Source: an uncultured Anaerolineae bacterium
GTDB lineage: Bacteria; Chloroflexota; Anaerolineae; Promineifilales; Promineifilaceae
Reading direction: 5' to 3'
Assembly (NCBI GenBank): GCA_905479495.1
Contig: CAJQMR010000013.1
Coordinates: 62,001-126,000, forward strand
Length of the DNA: 64,000 nucleotides
Part shown: one piece after another, positions 27,264 to 36,640 of the stretch
Layout: each line of letters begins with the position of its first letter
How positions within the stretch are numbered: position 1 is the first letter of the stretch
The notes under the pieces: model-generated
Told to the model about the DNA's origin: nothing
What the model saw: the letters and a program-made list of their open reading frames with translations, nothing else
Database searches by the model: none
Program-made: the position numbers and the translations under genes

Positions 27264-28502
27264 CTATGTCTGCTTCCTGCCTTCAACTTCTGAAACAACT
27301 GCGCCAAACTGCCCGTCGCGGACCTGAACGGTAAGCGAGTCACCGGCTTTGACAGCCGCGGGCGTGCGGACAATACGGCCGTCCCCATCCCGCACAATGG
27401 CATAACCCCGTGCCAGGGTGGCTTTGGGACTCACGGCTGTTAGCTGCGTTTGCAGCAGGTTCAGGCGATGGCTCGACGCGTCAAGTCGGCGCTGCATCGC
27501 CCGCTCCAACCGGGCCTGCCAACCATCCAGCCGCTGCCGATTGCCAGCAATGCCCACCCGTGGACTCAGATGGTTCAATGAACGTCGGAGCGTTTGCACC
27601 TGCCAACGGTGCTGGCCAATTTGTTCCAGCACCAGATTTTTCATTTGTTGCTGGACGGCGCGGAAATACGGCCGTAATTCACTCACATCTGGCACCGCCA
27701 ATTCCGCTGCCGCCGAGGGCGTGGGGGCGCGCAAATCAGCCACAAAATCGGCAATGGTGAAATCCACCTCATGCCCCACCCCGCTGATGACCGGGTGCTG
27801 GGCGGCAAAAATGGCGCGAGCCACGTTTTCATCGTTAAAGGCCCACAAATCTTCCATCGAGCCACCACCACGAGCCACAATGATGGTGTCGATGTCGTTA
27901 CGGCCGTCCAGCCAGCGCAAGGACCGCACAATTTGGAGCGGGGCATCGGCCCCCTGCACCAAGGTTGGGGCAATGAGTACAGAAACCAGCGGGTAGCGAC
28001 GGCGCAGCACATTGATAATGTCCCGCAGCGCAGCAGCATCCGCCGAAGTGACAATGCCGATTTTGCGCGGGAAGGCGGGAATGGGCTTTTTGAATTCGGC
28101 GTCAAACAGCCCTTCGTCTGACAATTTCGCCTTGAGGGCTTCAAAGGCAGCGGCCAAATCCCCCTGTCCCAAGGGCGACATCTGCTCGGCATACAGTTGA
28201 TACACACCGCTCGCTTCGTACACGGAGATACGGCCGTTCACCACCACAGCATCCCCATCCTGCGGGGCAAAGCGCAGCCGCTCCGCCGCCGTGCGCCACA
28301 TCACGCATTTTAATTGTGACTTATCATCCTTGAGCGTGAAATATAGGTGGCCCGATCGGGCACGACTAAAATTGGAAATCTCACCGCTTACCTCCACATC
28401 TTTCAGGCGGTAATCAATCTCAAACAGCTCCCGAATGTATTGGGTCAGTTCGGAGACGGTCCAGGAAGCGGGAGAAAAATCATTGCTGCGTAAAAAGGCC
28501 AT
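27264..28502 (-). CDS. xseA: Exodeoxyribonuclease VII large subunit
   Basis: 412-residue catalytic subunit of exonuclease VII. N-terminal OB fold: VSELTQYIRELFEIDYRL then VEVSGEISNFSRARSGHLYF. Catalytic core includes GIVTSADAAALRDI, IIVARGGGSMEDLWAFND and PVISGVGHEVDFTIADFVAD. The C-terminal helical part is slightly short compared with E. coli (456). Start ATG 28502 gives a 5-nt gap to the tag stop; the longer frame to 28532 would overlap tag. Confidence 0.93.
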   Translation of the reverse strand: MAFLRSNDFSPASWTVSELTQYIRELFEIDYRLKDVEVSGEISNFSRARSGHLYFTLKDDKSQLKCVMWRTAAERLRFAPQDGDAVVVNGRISVYEASGVYQLYAEQMSPLGQGDLAAAFEALKAKLSDEGLFDAEFKKPIPAFPRKIGIVTSADAAALRDIINVLRRRYPLVSVLIAPTLVQGADAPLQIVRSLRWLDGRNDIDTIIVARGGGSMEDLWAFNDENVARAIFAAQHPVISGVGHEVDFTIADFVADLRAPTPSAAAELAVPDVSELRPYFRAVQQQMKNLVLEQIGQHRWQVQTLRRSLNHLSPRVGIAGNRQRLDGWQARLERAMQRRLDASSHRLNLLQTQLTAVSPKATLARGYAIVRDGDGRIVRTPAAVKAGDSLTVQVRDGQFGAVVSEVEGRKQT

Positions 28503-28507
28503 AACCC

Positions 28508-28975
28508 CTACTTTTCCTGCTGAGCGCGCCACTCATGGTATTCTGGCACATCTTCACCAACGGACCAAAAGAAAAAGTACGCGCCCATCGGGCCCATGAA
28601 TTTGAACTGCTTGCTCAGCTGTTTGGCTCGCTTGTCATATGGCTGCCCGTCCATTTGGCGCAGATAATCGTGAAAAGAACCGTGTTCGGCAATGAGGTCC
28701 TGGCAAATGCGGGCGTTTCTGATGGTGGCTTCAATTTTACGGCCGTTGCGCACAATTCCTTTATCCTCCAAAAGCCGCTCTACATCAACCGGCGTAAAGG
28801 CCGCCACGCGATCCACATCAAATTGGGCAAAGGCAGATTGAAAGCCAGGCCATTTACTGCGAATAACCTGCCAGCTAAAACCGGCCTGGAACACTGCCTG
28901 AGTAATCTTCTCAAAATAACCGGCATCATTTTCGGGCACGGCCCGAGGGGGAACTTCATACTGTGGTTCAGCCAC
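28508..28975 (-). CDS. DNA-3-methyladenine glycosylase I family protein
   Basis: 155-residue Tag-like base-excision glycosylase. Family features: QAVFQAGFSWQVIRSKWPGF near the N-terminus, RNGRKIEATIRNAR (helix-hairpin region), and FKFMGPMGAYFFFWSVG. It is shorter than E. coli Tag (187) and lacks its N-terminal CxW and C-terminal zinc-binding Cys/His, so it belongs to the shorter branch and substrate specificity is less sure. It heads the tag-xseA pair with a 5-nt gap. Confidence 0.85.
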   Translation of the reverse strand: MAEPQYEVPPRAVPENDAGYFEKITQAVFQAGFSWQVIRSKWPGFQSAFAQFDVDRVAAFTPVDVERLLEDKGIVRNGRKIEATIRNARICQDLIAEHGSFHDYLRQMDGQPYDKRAKQLSKQFKFMGPMGAYFFFWSVGEDVPEYHEWRAQQEK

Positions 28976-29003
28976 GAGTTACTCCTTGTTTAAGGTGTTA
29001 ATT

Positions 29004-29032
29004 GTTGGTGGCCAGTGGGCTACGCCACCAAC
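29004..29032. repeat. GTTGGTGGC inverted repeat
   Basis: GTTGGTGGC (29004-29012) and GCCACCAAC (29024-29032) pair around an 11-nt loop in the divergent tag/rsfS region. A second small hairpin, AATGAGC...GCTCATT, lies at about 29103-29121. The 28976-29169 stretch holds no gene. Confidence 0.5.
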
Positions 29033-29169
29033 CACTAACAATCAGCCAGCAATTAGAACATTCGCTCTAATTGTAAAGCTCAACGCCACATGTTGCAAAA
29101 CAAATGAGCCATTCGCTCATTCTGTAGCCCATTGACGATTAGGCACCTATGGCACTTACGCAACTTGCC

Positions 29170-29199
29170 TTGTCAGTAGTTTGGCCTCCATGCTACAAT
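29170..29199 (+). promoter_or_regulatory. Extended -10 promoter of rsfS
   Basis: TTGTCA at 29170-29175, 18-nt spacer, TACAAT at 29194-29199 preceded by TGC (extended -10). Predicted start near 29206, so the transcript begins just before the tandem hairpin leader. Confidence 0.6.
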
Positions 29200-29211
29200 C
29201 GAACCAGTTCT

Positions 29212-29319
29212 GTAAAAGCCAAAAATATTTTTGAATAAGTCAAGCTCTATTTGGCTTTTACTTGAGCAAATCACAAGAAACCATGCTTCCTAATTCAAAA
29301 GTCTTGTTGTGATTTGCTT
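29212..29319 (+). ncRNA. Tandem-hairpin 5' leader RNA, copy A (candidate new motif)
   Basis: P1: GTAAAAGCCAAA (29212-29223) pairs perfectly with TTTGGCTTTTAC (29250-29261), loop 26 nt. P2: GAGCAAATCACAA (29264-29276) pairs with TTGTGATTTGCTT (29307-29319), loop 30 nt. The rsfS ribosome site begins 7 nt later. Copy B at 41518-41630 has the same layout with compensatory changes in both stems and similar loop words. Confidence 0.7.
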
Positions 29320-29337
29320 CACAACGGAGGTGAAAAT

Positions 29338-29685
29338 CTGGAAAGTTTAGAATTAGCTCATTTGTTGGTAGATACAATTATAGACAAAAAAGGCAGCGAG
29401 ATTACGCTGCTTGATTTACGGGAGCAAGCGGTTTTTGCCGATTATTTCCTTATTTGCAATGGCGATAACAACCGCCAGTTGCGAGCCATCGCCAACAGCG
29501 TCGCCCAGGATGCCAAACAAAAAGCCAGCGCTCTGGCTAAAAGTATAGAAGGGTCGCCAGAATCTGGTTGGGTACTGGTTGACTTTGGGGATTTACTGGT
29601 GCACCTTTTTTCCCCCGATATGCGCCATTATTATGATTTAGAGGGATTGTGGGATGATGCCCACGTGGTTATGCGAATGCAATAA
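29338..29685 (+). CDS. rsfS: Ribosome silencing factor RsfS
   Basis: 115 residues, Iojap/RsfS family. It binds ribosomal protein L14 and blocks subunit joining when nutrients are low. Core: LVDTIIDKKGSEITLLDLRE, FADYFLICNGDNNRQLRAIA, and VHLFSPDMRHYYDLEGLWDD. The start is most likely CTG 29338: GGAGG at 29326-29330 is 7 nt upstream and no ATG, GTG or TTG fits; the in-frame TTG 29314 lies in the P2 hairpin arm and has no ribosome site. Usually near nadD/obg; here it is alone with its own promoter and terminator. Confidence 0.9.
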   Translation: MESLELAHLLVDTIIDKKGSEITLLDLREQAVFADYFLICNGDNNRQLRAIANSVAQDAKQKASALAKSIEGSPESGWVLVDFGDLLVHLFSPDMRHYYDLEGLWDDAHVVMRMQ

Positions 29686-29702
29686 TGAATCTTTGACAAA
29701 AC

Positions 29703-29742
29703 AAAAAGCCTGACTTCGCAGCAATGAAGTCAGGCTTTTTTA
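29703..29742. terminator. Bidirectional terminator between rsfS and ndk
   Basis: AAAAAGCCTGACTTC and GAAGTCAGGCTTTTT form a perfect 15-bp stem with an 8-nt loop; A-run and T-run on the two sides serve both convergent genes. Confidence 0.92.
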
Positions 29743-29760
29743 TTTTGCACCTCTGCAAGG

Positions 29761-30210
29761 TTACTCGCAAATCCAGCTTTCGGTAGCGCGGTTCCAAGAA
29801 ACCAGTTCTTCTGGCTTGAAGAAGAGGTTGGCCTCTTTCACACCATTCTCGGGGCTGTCCGAGCCGTGTACCAAGTTACGGCCGATTTCCATACCAAAGT
29901 CGCCGCGAATGCTGCCAGGGGTCGCTTCCACCGGTTTGGTGCTGCCAATGGTTGCGCGAGCTGCATTGATGGCATCGTTGCCTTCCCAAACCATCGCCAG
30001 CACAGGGCCAGAGGTGATATACGTGACCAGATCGTTGAAGAACGGCCGTTCCTTGTGTACCGCGTAATGTTGATTGGCTAATTCCTGGCTCATCTGGATG
30101 AATTTCATACCGATCAGCTTCAGACCACGCCGCTCAAAGCGATGGACAATCTCACCCATCAAACCCCGCTGCACGCCGTCTGGTTTTACTAAAATTAATG
30201 TGCGTTCCAT
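29761..30210 (-). CDS. ndk: Nucleoside-diphosphate kinase
   Basis: 149-residue NDP kinase, transferring the gamma phosphate between nucleoside triphosphates and diphosphates via a phosphohistidine. The active-site His is in [25 protein letters not shown] at the N-terminus, and [10 protein letters not shown] and [20 protein letters not shown] are the other family blocks. Length normal. The C-terminal residues CE are as in many orthologues. Single-gene unit between two terminators. Confidence 0.96.
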   Translation of the reverse strand: MERTLILVKPDGVQRGLMGEIVHRFERRGLKLIGMKFIQMSQELANQHYAVHKERPFFNDLVTYITSGPVLAMVWEGNDAINAARATIGSTKPVEATPGSIRGDFGMEIGRNLVHGSDSPENGVKEANLFFKPEELVSWNRATESWICE

Positions 30211-30243
30211 GTTTTTACTCCGTTAATTTGTCTCTTTTGGCGC

Positions 30244-30279
30244 AAAAAAAGGCAGCTTGCTCAAGCTTCGCTGCCTTTT
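30244..30279 (-). terminator. Terminator downstream of the giant TPR gene region
   Basis: GGCAGC (30251-30256) and GCTGCC (30270-30275) with flanking A7 and T4 runs; AAGCTTGAGCAAGC-type pairing extends the stem. Oriented to end minus-strand transcripts after 30335, but lies before the ndk start, so it separates the two genes. Confidence 0.7.
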
Positions 30280-30334
30280 CAAATTTGTAACTCACCCAAT
30301 TGTCACCCAACTAGGCTGAATCGGCAAGCCGTTC

Positions 30335-33300
30335 TTACATCTGATCCAGGGCAGTCCGGTAAGAAGCCAGGGCTTTTTGCAGCTGTCCATTGCGCATGTA
30401 GGCATCACCGAGCACCTGAGACAGGGCCGGGGCTTGCGGATTGGCTTCAGCCGCCCGTTCCAACTCGGCAATAATGGACATCATGCCGGAACCTGCGGCA
30501 ACCAACTCTTTGAACTGGGTGATGGCTTCACTGATACGGCCGTCTGCCAGCGCTTCTTGCGCTACCCCAAGCTTGGCTTCATCCACGCTGTACGCTCCAG
30601 TGGACGGCTCCAACACGGGTTCAAACAGCAAATCCTCATCCATTTCTTCTTCATCAACCGTAGCTGATTGTGAAGACGTAAGCGGTCCCGTGTCAGGCAA
30701 AATGATTTCATCCGTGGAACCACTCATCGTAGCTTCTTCTTCGGCGGAAAGCCAGGTGTCTACATCCACTTCAGGGAGGGCACGCAGCCAATCTGTCTGT
30801 CCCAGCATCCCATCTCTTGGTTCATCATCCAGCCAGTCCGGCAGTTCCTCATCAATATCTTCATCTTCAGCCACAATCTCTGTAGAGGACTCGTCCTCTT
30901 CAGGCAGGTCAACCGATTCCGCCAACTCCAGATCGGCCTCTGCACTCAACGCTTCCAAATCCTGGGCCATCCAGTCGGGCATGTCTGGCTCGCCTTCGGC
31001 ATCTGTTACGCTGGGCAGCTCTTCAAGGTCGGCACCTTGCCGGGCGGCCAGCTGTTCCAGCCAGGCCATCGCCTCATCTGGATCATCAGGCACCTCAGCA
31101 ATGATGTCTTCTTCGCTCACTTCGGGTTCAACTGTCTCGTCTGGAAGCGCACTTTCAACAACGGCGTCTTCCACGGATGCCTCCGTTACACGGGCATCAT
31201 CTGTGACAAACATGGCATCTTCACTGGGTTTGATGGGCGGTGGTTCCATGTCCACGTCCAGCGACATCTCGTCACCCAACATCTGTTCCAACCACGCCTC
31301 AGGATCATCCTCCATGCTAAATTCAGCAACGTCGGCTTCCTCTTCTATTGTCTCCACTTCGGCAACGGCCGAATCTGTTTCCTCGGTCACGTCATCCAGC
31401 TCAATTTCAGCTTCCGATTCTGGCTCCACCTCCGCCTGGGGGGCATCATCTGTCACGTACATGGCGTCTTCGCTGGGCTTAATTGGCGGTGGTTCCATAT
31501 CCACATCCAGCGACATTTCATCGCCCAACAGTTGTTCCAACCACGCTTCAGGATCATCCTCCATGCTAAACTCAGCAGCTTCATCCATTCCTTCGGGCGC
31601 AGGCGCCTCTGGCGGCTCAACTTCGTCAAACGAAGCGTCGTCCGTCACATAAACTGCGTCCTCGCTTGGTTTGATGGGCGGTGGTTCCATTTCAACAGCA
31701 ACGTCATCGTCGCTGTTCACGAGCTGGTCTAGCCAGGCAACGGCCGCATCGGGGTCGTCAGGCACTTCCTCTGGAATCACATCATCAAACAAGGAATCTG
31801 TGGCCTCATCCTCTGCAAGGGTGGCTGCTTTTGAGGCATCATCGGTGACGAACATGGCATCTTCGCTGGGCTTGATGGGCGGTGGCTCCATCTCCACATC
31901 CATGTCTAAATCGTCACTGAGCAGCTGCTCCAGCCACGCTTCAGGGTCATCGGACATGGCGGCCAGGTCCATTTCTTCACCGGAATCTAGCTCTTCAACA
32001 ACGGCCGTTTCCTCCGCGACTTCATCCATTTCCAGCACCAGCTCGTCAAATTCGGCGGGTGCTTCTTCTATTTCTTCCTCAGGTATAGATTCATCAGCAG
32101 GGGCAGATGTTTCCGCTTGCTCGATCCAGTCAAGCGCTTCATTCAGTTCGGCCGTGGAAAGCGACAGAGGGGAAACGGCCGTTACAGGCACAGCCACGCC
32201 CTCATTCTTCACCTGCTGCTCCAGTTTATCCAAAGCCAATGTCAGCTCATCTGGTTCCGGGGCAACTACAATTGTCTCCGGCTCATCCTCTAAATCCGCA
32301 TCTTGAGACGTCGGCGTGATAAGCGTCTGCGGCGCCTCCTCGGATAGATCGACTTCACTTTCTTCATCCAGCTCATCCAGCCAGGCCAATGCCTCTTCCA
32401 GATCGGCCTCTGCTTCTTCCAGACCGCTGCTTTCTTTTAGCGCGTCGGTTACACCAGTGACCCTGTACGCTTCTTCAGGCAAGGGTTCCTGTTCTTCTTC
32501 ATCGGGTACGGCCGTTTCGATTTCTTCTTCAATTTCCTCTGGCTCATCAACGACCGTATCCAGCCAATCTAGATCCGTTTCAGAAATATCCATCTCAAAA
32601 TCAGCCAATTCATCTGCCTCATCCAACGTCTCCGGTAGTTCAGCGAACGCCAGCAAATCGTCCTCACTCGTCTCATCCGTCAGGGCCAATTCGTCCAACC
32701 AGCCATCATCTGCCAGTTCAGTCGCCTCCGGTTCTTCAATCGGATCAGTTGCCGTTTCTAAATCTTCAACCTGCAAACTGTCCAGCCGATCGGTGGCTAA
32801 TTCATCTAACCAAGACAGTTCTTCATCAGCCTCCAGATCTCCCAGATCAAATGCGTCATCGGCTTCTAAATCTTCTAGCTCAAACCCATCATCCGCTTCC
32901 AACTCTGCCTCTTCCAACAGTTCTGGGAATTCTGGCTCGTCAATCTCGTCTGTCTCATCTAAATCAACAGATGCTTCACCTTCGGTCAATTGAGTCAACC
33001 AATCCAGGCCCGTATCATCTTCTGTTTGCGGCTCTAACTCAGTCGGGGTATCGAGTTCCTCGTCGAGCATCGTTTCGGCAACGCTAGGCAGCTCGCCCAC
33101 TGGCTCATCTTGCTGCGCGGCCAACTCTTCCAGCCAGGACATGGCGTCATCCCAATCCTCTGCTGTGCCATCCTGTTCCGCTTCTTTTTCCTCTGCTACG
33201 GGTTCAGCGGGGGCAACTTCTTCAACCTCAGCTTCTGCTTCCGTTTCATCTGGCGTTGTCAACCAATCAAGGCCGGTTTCTTCCGCCATGTCAAATTCAT

Positions 33301-36300
33301 CGGTTTGTTCTCTCAGGCTGCCAGTATCCTCTTCCAGCTGCATCAGCCAGGTGGTATCTTCGGCAGAAACCGGTAATTCTTCTTCCTCTGGCTCCATGTC
33401 GCCAAGAATCTCGGTAAGCGGCGGTTCATCAGGTTCCAAATCAAACTCGGGCAAGTTGATTTCAGAATCAATAGCATCTTCAGCGTAATCAATACCGGCC
33501 AACAGGTCGGTGAGGCCAAGCTCATTTGCTGCCTGATCTTCTAGATCGGGGAAGGAATCCTCGGCGTCTGCTTCATCATCCGGCAATAAATTGGCCAACA
33601 TGCCCGTCAGACCCATTTCTTCTTCAACTTCTGTCTCAGGCTCTTCCTCAGCCTCGGTCAATTCGGTTAAATCAGCAAACCAATCATCTGTGTCATCTGT
33701 GTCATCTGTGTCACCATCAGCCAAAGATGACAACTCGGCGTCTTCTTCGGGCACGTCGGCCTCAGAAAGCAGCTGCGTCAGGCTTACATTCTCCAGGTCT
33801 AAATCTTCTAAGCCAAGCGCTTCATCATCGGCTGCTTCGTCTGCATCGTCTGCTTCAAACAAGAAATCGCTTAAATCATCATCTTCCGTGCCTGCTAGCA
33901 AATCGCCTAAAAAGTCATCGTCCGTTTCATCTGCTTCACTACCAGGCTCCATATCTTGTATATTCAAGTTGGCCAGCAAGCCTGTCAGGCCTAGCTCTTC
34001 TGGCTCTTCTGGCTCTTCCACCTGAGCGATTTGGTCAGAAACGGCCGTCTCTTCCTCATTATCCTCAAAGGCAAAATCAGCATTGTTCGCGTCTGCTTCT
34101 TCGGCAAGCTCGTCAACCAAATTAGCTAAACTGCTATCATCATCGTCACCGACCCAATCGGAGAATAAGGAATCCATGTCGTTCAAATCATCCAGAGGTA
34201 GTGACTCTTCCGTGGTCTCCATCTCAGCCAACAGCCCGGTCAGACCTGGCACATCCTCTTGCTCGGTTTCAGTTTCAGTTGTTTCAAGGAGACTATGATC
34301 TTCATCCAGGTCAGCCAAATCCACTGGTTCCTGCAACCATCCAGGAATATCGGCAGATTGAGAATCCCACTCGTCTACCACTTCAACAGATTCATCCTCA
34401 TTGTCATTGGCCATCCAGCTAGGCATCCCTTCCGTTTCAATCGGTGGATCAGACAAGATGTCGGCTGATTCAGATGACAAATCATCCAGCCAATCAAATG
34501 CATTCGACTCAGTTTCCTTTTTATCCTGTGCCTTTTTCGGCTCAGCCTGGGATTCTTCGGACTGTGGTGTCTCTTGGGGATCGTTTTCACTACTCACGGC
34601 AGCCTCCGATTTCTCTGAAAGGTCAGTGTCTGACAGGTCAGTGTCTGACAAGTCAGTGCTGTCATTGTCGAGCCACTCTGGAATATCTGCGATCTCATCT
34701 CCCTCCAATTCAGGGATTGCCAGGTTGGGAAATTCTTCTTCTTCAATCTCTTCAAATTCCAAAAGGCTGTCCAGATCAGCAGCGGCAGATTTCATCCAAT
34801 CATCCGCATCACTCAGCGCAGACAAATCGTCCAGTGTGGTGTCTAGCCGGGTGGTTTCTACAGGTTCAGCCGTTTCGCTATCTTCTTCATCAGCAAAGGC
34901 TGTATCCATCTCATTTTCGGTAAGTGCGGCCAGCCAATCATCAGCCTCATCCAGGCCGTCTGCATCTACTTCTTGTTCAGCAAGTTCATCTGCCTGGTCA
35001 ACGGCCGTTTCATCCAAATCCGATTCAGCCATGTCTGATGCGTCGCCTTCATCTACGCCTTCACCCATCCAACCCAGCGCCTCTTCGGGATTTAACTGAA
35101 CGGCTTCCAACTCTTCATCAGCCATTTCTGAAAGCCAGAACGGCGTTTTGGGCTCGCGAACCACATGTGGCTCATCTTCATCTTCACCGCTGCCACCCCA
35201 ATCCATCAAACTTTCATCCATGAGGTTGGTGGCATCAATTTGCAGCGTGGGTTCATCATCGGCCAAAGCATCTAGCCAGTTGAGGTCCTCATCATCAGCT
35301 TCATCAGGTGCTTCTGCTTGAGCGGCTACATCATCCGCTGCACCCTGCTCCATGAACCAATCCGACTCAACTTTTGCTTCTGCATCTACAGTCGCGTCCT
35401 CCAGTTCCAAAGGTTGGAAATCGGCTTCATCATCATCGCCACGCAAATCTGCCAGCCATTCAGCATTCAGTTCGCCGGTAGCAATATTGAGTTCATCTTT
35501 GGCTTTATTTTGCGAGAACCAATCTGACTCACTGTCCACCTGGTCAGAAACGGCCGTTTCCTTCTCTTCCATCTCGCCAATATCAGACAGCCAATCATAG
35601 CTGTGCATGCCGCTTTCCGGCTCTAACACAACCCCATCCAAAGAATCCTCATCCTCGTCGGCCTGATCTAACTGAACTTCCTTGACCCAATCGTCTGTGG
35701 GAACGGCCGCTTCAGCCGGCACGGTCATGCCCGTTTCCAGGAATTCAAGTGCAGCTTGTTCCGGTAAATGGAAAGCACCTTCCGTGGCAAAAGCTTTGCC
35801 AGCAATCGTTTCTTTATCTAATGAATTGCTGGTACATTGCGTCAAACCATGCAGGCGCTGTAAATATTTTTGGGCTTCGGGAATACGTCCCGTCTGCAAC
35901 CAAATTTCAGACAAGATGGCATTTAAGACGATACAGTTAGGCAGTTCACTCAAAACATTGAGGCAAACTTCCTCAGCATCAATACGCTGATCATCGCGCC
36001 AATAAGCCTCAGCCAGCAGCACCTGCAAATCCATGCGCTCAGGTTCCTCTTCCAAAATGCGGCGCAGCTCAGAAATGGCTTGCTGGTAAAGCTCCCCTTG
36101 CATATACAGGCGAGCCAAGGCTCCCCGTGTCAGCGGGATAACGCCGGGACGCACTTCAGATTGATCCGCATAAAGCTGGCGCAGTTCACCCTGAATGGCC
36201 ACATTGTATGGCTGAATTTCGTAAGCTCGCTCCAAGTGCCACAATGCCTGATCATATTGGCGTTCTTCTTTATAAATAATGGAAAGACCCACATGGCTGA

Positions 36301-36523
36301 TAAAATCGTTGGGATCCGCACTCAAAATGCGCAGGAATAAATCACCAGCGGCATCATAATCCTGTTTTTCTAGCAGAGCTTTACCCATCATGCGATAGGT
36401 ATCAATGTGGCGAGGATAATGATTTAGGATGTGCCGACAATGTTCAATCGCTTCAACCAGGCGGTTGTCGTCAATAAGTTTGTCAACTTGCTTAACGTAG
36501 TCGTGTAAATGAATAGATGTCAC
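30335..36523 (-). CDS. Giant acidic TPR protein
   Basis: 2062 residues. TPR repeats at the N-terminus (about 1-230: EAIEHCRHILNHYPRHIDTY, AAGDLFLRILSADPNDFISH, QALWHLERAYEIQPYN) and again at the C-terminus (about 1990-2062). Between them lie some 1700 highly acidic residues, mostly Asp/Glu/Ala/Leu, punctuated by DWL/DWM/EWL motifs and GLTGLLA-type units. A module containing MEPPPIKPSEDAMFVTDDA occurs four times near residues 1560-1770. No membrane segment or signal peptide. Start GTG 36523, GAGG 7 nt upstream. Probably a cytoplasmic scaffold; function unknown. Its composition creates long Ser-rich false frames on the other strand. Confidence 0.85.
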   Translation of the reverse strand: MTSIHLHDYVKQVDKLIDDNRLVEAIEHCRHILNHYPRHIDTYRMMGKALLEKQDYDAAGDLFLRILSADPNDFISHVGLSIIYKEERQYDQALWHLERAYEIQPYNVAIQGELRQLYADQSEVRPGVIPLTRGALARLYMQGELYQQAISELRRILEEEPERMDLQVLLAEAYWRDDQRIDAEEVCLNVLSELPNCIVLNAILSEIWLQTGRIPEAQKYLQRLHGLTQCTSNSLDKETIAGKAFATEGAFHLPEQAALEFLETGMTVPAEAAVPTDDWVKEVQLDQADEDEDSLDGVVLEPESGMHSYDWLSDIGEMEEKETAVSDQVDSESDWFSQNKAKDELNIATGELNAEWLADLRGDDDEADFQPLELEDATVDAEAKVESDWFMEQGAADDVAAQAEAPDEADDEDLNWLDALADDEPTLQIDATNLMDESLMDWGGSGEDEDEPHVVREPKTPFWLSEMADEELEAVQLNPEEALGWMGEGVDEGDASDMAESDLDETAVDQADELAEQEVDADGLDEADDWLAALTENEMDTAFADEEDSETAEPVETTRLDTTLDDLSALSDADDWMKSAAADLDSLLEFEEIEEEEFPNLAIPELEGDEIADIPEWLDNDSTDLSDTDLSDTDLSEKSEAAVSSENDPQETPQSEESQAEPKKAQDKKETESNAFDWLDDLSSESADILSDPPIETEGMPSWMANDNEDESVEVVDEWDSQSADIPGWLQEPVDLADLDEDHSLLETTETETEQEDVPGLTGLLAEMETTEESLPLDDLNDMDSLFSDWVGDDDDSSLANLVDELAEEADANNADFAFEDNEEETAVSDQIAQVEEPEEPEELGLTGLLANLNIQDMEPGSEADETDDDFLGDLLAGTEDDDLSDFLFEADDADEAADDEALGLEDLDLENVSLTQLLSEADVPEEDAELSSLADGDTDDTDDTDDWFADLTELTEAEEEPETEVEEEMGLTGMLANLLPDDEADAEDSFPDLEDQAANELGLTDLLAGIDYAEDAIDSEINLPEFDLEPDEPPLTEILGDMEPEEEELPVSAEDTTWLMQLEEDTGSLREQTDEFDMAEETGLDWLTTPDETEAEAEVEEVAPAEPVAEEKEAEQDGTAEDWDDAMSWLEELAAQQDEPVGELPSVAETMLDEELDTPTELEPQTEDDTGLDWLTQLTEGEASVDLDETDEIDEPEFPELLEEAELEADDGFELEDLEADDAFDLGDLEADEELSWLDELATDRLDSLQVEDLETATDPIEEPEATELADDGWLDELALTDETSEDDLLAFAELPETLDEADELADFEMDISETDLDWLDTVVDEPEEIEEEIETAVPDEEEQEPLPEEAYRVTGVTDALKESSGLEEAEADLEEALAWLDELDEESEVDLSEEAPQTLITPTSQDADLEDEPETIVVAPEPDELTLALDKLEQQVKNEGVAVPVTAVSPLSLSTAELNEALDWIEQAETSAPADESIPEEEIEEAPAEFDELVLEMDEVAEETAVVEELDSGEEMDLAAMSDDPEAWLEQLLSDDLDMDVEMEPPPIKPSEDAMFVTDDASKAATLAEDEATDSLFDDVIPEEVPDDPDAAVAWLDQLVNSDDDVAVEMEPPPIKPSEDAVYVTDDASFDEVEPPEAPAPEGMDEAAEFSMEDDPEAWLEQLLGDEMSLDVDMEPPPIKPSEDAMYVTDDAPQAEVEPESEAEIELDDVTEETDSAVAEVETIEEEADVAEFSMEDDPEAWLEQMLGDEMSLDVDMEPPPIKPSEDAMFVTDDARVTEASVEDAVVESALPDETVEPEVSEEDIIAEVPDDPDEAMAWLEQLAARQGADLEELPSVTDAEGEPDMPDWMAQDLEALSAEADLELAESVDLPEEDESSTEIVAEDEDIDEELPDWLDDEPRDGMLGQTDWLRALPEVDVDTWLSAEEEATMSGSTDEIILPDTGPLTSSQSATVDEEEMDEDLLFEPVLEPSTGAYSVDEAKLGVAQEALADGRISEAITQFKELVAAGSGMMSIIAELERAAEANPQAPALSQVLGDAYMRNGQLQKALASYRTALDQM

Positions 36524-36640
36524 GTTTGCGCCTCAATAAAACATGAAAAAAGCGGTACGGCCGTTTCTTTCGGTTGTTTTCAGGTGATTGGGCTGCTTAG
36601 ATTCTGCTGCCGTTTACATAAATATTATGCAAAGTTTCAT

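Noticed and set aside
29150..29165. Left end of a second MITE (GCACTTACGCA)
   Set aside because: Similar to the 50861 element's end, but no matching right end was found within a few hundred bases.
30441..35600. Long Ser-rich open frames on the plus strand opposite the acidic TPR gene
   Set aside because: They are the antisense of Asp/Glu-rich codons (GAT/GAA/GAC read back as ATC/TTC/GTC and shifted TCA/TCT), have no ribosome sites and are split among several frames.
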